Shown: one piece after another, positions 61,494 through 64,000 of the stretch
How the letters are laid out: the number at the start of each line of letters is the position of its first letter
How positions within the stretch are numbered: the stretch's first letter is position 1
Assembly (NCBI RefSeq): GCF_000301055.1
Contig: NZ_JH932301.1
Span: 599,979 to 663,978 of the forward strand
Origin: Falseniella ignava CCUG 37419
Lineage (GTDB): Bacteria; Bacillota; Bacilli; Lactobacillales; Aerococcaceae
Direction: 5' to 3'
Length of the DNA stretch: 64,000 nucleotides
The notes under the pieces: generated by a model
The model's input: the letters and a program-made list of their open reading frames with translations, nothing else
What the model was told of the DNA's origin: nothing
Database searches by the model: none
Program-made: the position numbers and the translations under genes

Positions 61494-62570
61494 ATGTCAG
61501 ACAAATTATTTCAACGCATTAAAGAGCTTACGGAATTACAAGGAATCTCAGGATATGAGCGTAATGTACGTCAATATTTAGTAGAGCATATGACACCTTT
61601 GGTCGATGAGATTGAAGTGTCTGATCTAGGTAATGTTTACGGTATCATTAGATCAAAACAACAAAATGCGCCGAAAGTTATGATTGCAGCCCATATGGAT
61701 GAAGTAGGCTTTATGGTAACAGAAATCCATAATAATGGAACCATGTCCGTAACGCCAATTGGGGGTTGGAACGTCTATGCCGTCTCAGCGCAACGTTACA
61801 CCTTGCAAACTGCTAAAGGTGACTATCCTATAGTATCGAGTGCAGTCGCACCGCATTTATTGCGTGGCGGTGGGCAAGCAGCCAGTCTGAAGCCAGAAGA
61901 TATTCGTTTTGATGCAGGCTTTGACTCTAAAGAAGAAGCGGAAAGTTACGGTGTTCGTCCAGGTAATGCAATTGTTCCTGAAGTGGAAACAATCTATGCA
62001 GCTAATGGGAAGAATTTAATCGGAAAATCTTGGGATAACCGCTATGGTTGTGTGGCAATTTTAGATTTATTAGAATACGTACAAGGAAAAGAATTAGATT
62101 GCGACTTAATTATTGGCGCGAACGTGCAAGAAGAAGTTGGGTTACGCGGCGTTCGTGGAGCGGTAACACGTTACCAACCGGACGTCTTTATTGCGGTAGA
62201 TTGCTCACCAGCAGGTGATTCAGAAAGCTCTACCGGAGTTCAAGGGCGTCTTGGGGAAGGATTTTTATTACGAATGCAAGACCCAGGCATGTTGACCCAT
62301 CGTGGTTTAATTGATTATTTCGTTGAAACAGCTGAACGCCATGAGATTGATTATCAATATTTCTTCTCAAAAGGCGGTACGGATGCAGGAGCTGCTCATA
62401 CGATGAATGAAGGTATTATTAGTGGTGTAATTGGCGTTCCGGCACGTTATATTCACGGTCATCAATCAATTTATCGACTGTCAGATTACAAAGCAGCGAT
62501 TGCTATGCTGCAACAAGTTGTCACGGAATTTAATGTAGAAACATTAAAAACAATCCGTGAAAATAATTAG
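61494..62570 (+). CDS. pepA: M42 family glutamyl aminopeptidase
   Basis: A roughly 358-residue dinuclear metal aminopeptidase. AAHMDEVGFMV holds the first metal His and Asp, GKSWDNRYGC the bridging Asp, QEEVGLRGVRGA the catalytic Glu pair, and RYIHGHQSIY the last His. It removes N-terminal Glu or Asp and related residues from peptides. ATG 61494 with CGGAGGA upstream. The frame extends 23 codons further but includes a TATAAT (61454-61459), so that part is leader. Confidence 0.93.
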   Translation: MSDKLFQRIKELTELQGISGYERNVRQYLVEHMTPLVDEIEVSDLGNVYGIIRSKQQNAPKVMIAAHMDEVGFMVTEIHNNGTMSVTPIGGWNVYAVSAQRYTLQTAKGDYPIVSSAVAPHLLRGGGQAASLKPEDIRFDAGFDSKEEAESYGVRPGNAIVPEVETIYAANGKNLIGKSWDNRYGCVAILDLLEYVQGKELDCDLIIGANVQEEVGLRGVRGAVTRYQPDVFIAVDCSPAGDSESSTGVQGRLGEGFLLRMQDPGMLTHRGLIDYFVETAERHEIDYQYFFSKGGTDAGAAHTMNEGIISGVIGVPARYIHGHQSIYRLSDYKAAIAMLQQVVTEFNVETLKTIRENN

Positions 62571-62581
62571 GAGGGAAGCCT

Positions 62582-63208
62582 ATGTGGTTAGCATTTTATA
62601 ATCCAACAGCAACAGGAGATGTCCTGTTATTAACGCGAGATAGCAACTCAACAAGTGCAAAATCATTCGAACGAAAAGGTGATGTCGCGGTAGTTCGTCC
62701 GGCACACCAAGAGGAAATTGTCAGTGTCAATATATTCAACGCTTCTCAATACTTAGACTTAAGCGAAACGGGTCAAGTTTTGTTGTCTAATGAACAACTC
62801 AAAACAATCAATGAGTTGATCTCAAAAACCGATTATGAGGCAGAAGTGAAGGTTGATGCGACACCGAAATTTGTAGTGGGGTACGTTGAATCTTGCGATC
62901 CAGTCGAAGATAGTGATCATCTTTCGCTTACGCAGACGAATGTAGGTGATACAACCTTACAAATTGTATGTGGAGCGAAAAATATTCGCCAGGGACTGCA
63001 TGTATTAGTAGCACGTCCAGGCGCAGTAATGCCAAGTGGTTTAATTATTTGGCCAAGTGAACTGCGTGGTGTTCCAAGCTATGGCATGGTCTGTTCAACT
63101 CGTGAGTTGCAACTCGAAGGAGTAGGCAATACTGAAGGAATATGGGAATTGCCAGATCATTTTGAACCAGGGACACCATTAGATGAAGTAATCGCACAAT
63201 TGAATTAA
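62582..63208 (+). CDS. ytpR: YtpR-family tRNA-binding protein
   Basis: This 208-residue protein has a YtpR-specific N-terminus (MWLAFYNPTATGDVLLL) and a C-terminal tRNA-binding OB-fold (about 95-205: GYVESCDPVEDSDHL, VCGAKNIRQG, GVPSYGMVCS), similar to the EMAP-II-like part of PheT. The role is unknown. GGAGGGAAG lies before the ATG, 11 bp after pepA, so it is in the same operon. Confidence 0.93.
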   Translation: MWLAFYNPTATGDVLLLTRDSNSTSAKSFERKGDVAVVRPAHQEEIVSVNIFNASQYLDLSETGQVLLSNEQLKTINELISKTDYEAEVKVDATPKFVVGYVESCDPVEDSDHLSLTQTNVGDTTLQIVCGAKNIRQGLHVLVARPGAVMPSGLIIWPSELRGVPSYGMVCSTRELQLEGVGNTEGIWELPDHFEPGTPLDEVIAQLN

Positions 63209-63224
63209 GGAAAGAGTGGAGAGA

Positions 63225-63863
63225 ATGTCTCAAGGACATGAGCAAAATAAAGAATTGAATCGAAAGTTTGATGCTCAGTCAGCTCGACGTCAAAGAGAAC
63301 AAGATTTAGAGATGCCACCGATATTAAAAGATACCAATATACGTAAGACAACTCAGTCCTTTAGTTCATCATCCCAATTGCATCCCAAGTCATCATGGAA
63401 ACAGCCTGCGTCGATGTCGACTGACTTAGCGAACCATTATGAAGTTCCATTTGAACGCCAACAGACTCGTTCACAAGTGTCGCATAAAGAGTGGCGGACT
63501 ACAGATGATTCATTACTTCAACGTCAGTCCGTCCTGTCGGATACAGCGACACCGAAGACCGACTACCAACCTTCGTATCTAGCGACGAGGCCAGCAAAAA
63601 ATAACCTAGGTGATTCAAACGAAAAACTTGATTCAGAGAGTATAAACAAGTATTATATAAAATCGGAACGTTCATCTTACTCTCCACCTCAACTTCCGCA
63701 TGGAGAGCAAAATTTAGAGTCCTCAAACGACACGATGAACACACATCGAAAGTCATCAGCAAGCTCTAAGGATTCAATTGATCCATCGGCTATTCCTGAA
63801 TTAGTTCAGCGATTGTCGAAATCATATGAAGACTTTCTATTGTTCGATCTTCAGGAGGAATAA
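63225..63863 (+). CDS. Disordered protein at the sftA locus
   Basis: 212 residues rich in Ser, Gln, Asp and Lys, with no recognisable domain, Cys pair or membrane helix. A short hydrophobic end ([18 protein letters not shown]) closes it. In Bacillus the place between ytpR and murC holds sftA (ytpS), a DNA translocase with a disordered N-terminal region and an FtsK motor. No motor exists here. It could be a relic of sftA or a new gene. ATG 63225 with GTGGAG upstream. The frame opens at GTG 63216. Confidence 0.6.
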   Translation: MSQGHEQNKELNRKFDAQSARRQREQDLEMPPILKDTNIRKTTQSFSSSSQLHPKSSWKQPASMSTDLANHYEVPFERQQTRSQVSHKEWRTTDDSLLQRQSVLSDTATPKTDYQPSYLATRPAKNNLGDSNEKLDSESINKYYIKSERSSYSPPQLPHGEQNLESSNDTMNTHRKSSASSKDSIDPSAIPELVQRLSKSYEDFLLFDLQEE

Positions 63864-63867
63864 TTTT

Positions 63868-64000
63868 ATGCACTTAGACAAAACTAAAACGTATCACTTT
63901 ATTGGAATTAAAGGCTCAGGTATGAGTGCGCTAGCGCTGATATTACATGGAGAAGGCTATAAAGTCCAAGGTAGTGACGTTGGTAAGTATTTCTTCACAC
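63868..64000 (+). CDS. murC: UDP-N-acetylmuramate-L-alanine ligase (3' partial)
   Basis: Only the first 44 residues lie in the window. They contain [18 protein letters not shown] and VQGSDVG, the nucleotide-binding N-terminus of MurC, which adds L-Ala to UDP-MurNAc in peptidoglycan synthesis. AGGAGGAA precedes the ATG. The start is 4 bp after the preceding stop, so the genes are co-translated. Confidence 0.93.
   Translation, partial: MHLDKTKTYHFIGIKGSGMSALALILHGEGYKVQGSDVGKYFFT

Overview
The window is low-GC Gram-positive DNA of the order Lactobacillales. It carries LPXTG proteins with a class A sortase, and the Bacilli gene orders spx-mecA-coiA-pepF and ytmP-trmB-ytzB-pepA-ytpR-murC. The best pointer to the genus is the ribonucleotide reductase. 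Its radical-generating subunit is one polypeptide made of glutaredoxin, ATP-cone and NrdB. That architecture was described from Facklamia ignava, so Facklamia or a close Aerococcaceae relative is the likely source (inference).

Layout. 1-950: end of a repeat-bearing LPXTG protein. 1.1-1.8 kb: a YwaF-like membrane protein. 1.9 kb: a tRNA-Val with an odd anticodon loop. 2.1-5.35 kb (minus): the class Id RNR operon, with a foldable leader. 5.6-6.7 kb: a DUF6930-like protein. 6.8-7.85 kb: three consecutive families of 41-42 bp tandem hairpin repeats. 7.9-9.6 kb: an ECF S-component and an EamA transporter. 9.7-12.6 kb (minus): a P2A ATPase behind a yybP-ykoY (Mn2+) riboswitch. 12.8-13.6 kb: sortase A. 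13.6-14.9 kb: a second hairpin-repeat array. 15-18 kb: a large LPXTG protein. 18.4-26.3 kb: a plus-strand run of HAD phosphatase, two unknown proteins, an RlmI-like methyltransferase and an ABC exporter. 26.4-30.1 kb: a zinc-ribbon pseudo-beta-lactamase, PhnA-like protein and a frameshifted C39-like peptidase. 30.1-30.9 kb (minus): barnase and barstar. 31-34.3 kb: PepSY protein, Maf, fRMsr, DUF3841 and AlkD. 34.3-38.6 kb: tRNA-Ala, a choloylglycine-hydrolase-type enzyme, HemW, Xpt and an antiporter. 38.7-43 kb: MnmH (selenouridine synthase), DUF3021-like protein, an ATP-NAD-kinase-like protein, PsiE and a YggS protein. 43.1-47.8 kb: glycine cleavage operon gcvT-gcvH-gcvPA-gcvPB. 47.9-50.9 kb: L,D-transpeptidase, PerR-like regulator and TrpS. 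51.1-51.9 kb: an ArsM-type methyltransferase whose catalytic Cys codon is UGA. 51.9-55.7 kb: spx flanked by two intact insertion sequences (ISLre2 and IS3/IS150 types). 55.7-64 kb: MecA, CoiA, PepF and the trmB-to-murC cluster.

Three threads stand out. (1) Selenium: the arsM-like gene has an in-frame UGA exactly where the catalytic Cys lies, followed by a 17-nt hairpin with a GG-containing loop placed like a bacterial SECIS. The same window encodes MnmH, which needs selenophosphate. (2) Manganese: the class Id RNR is a Mn2 enzyme in its characterised relatives, and the P-type ATPase sits behind a Mn2+ riboswitch. (3) Two separate loci carry long arrays of short tandem units, each with its own inverted repeat, sharing two repeat families. 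They are open in several frames but look non-coding.
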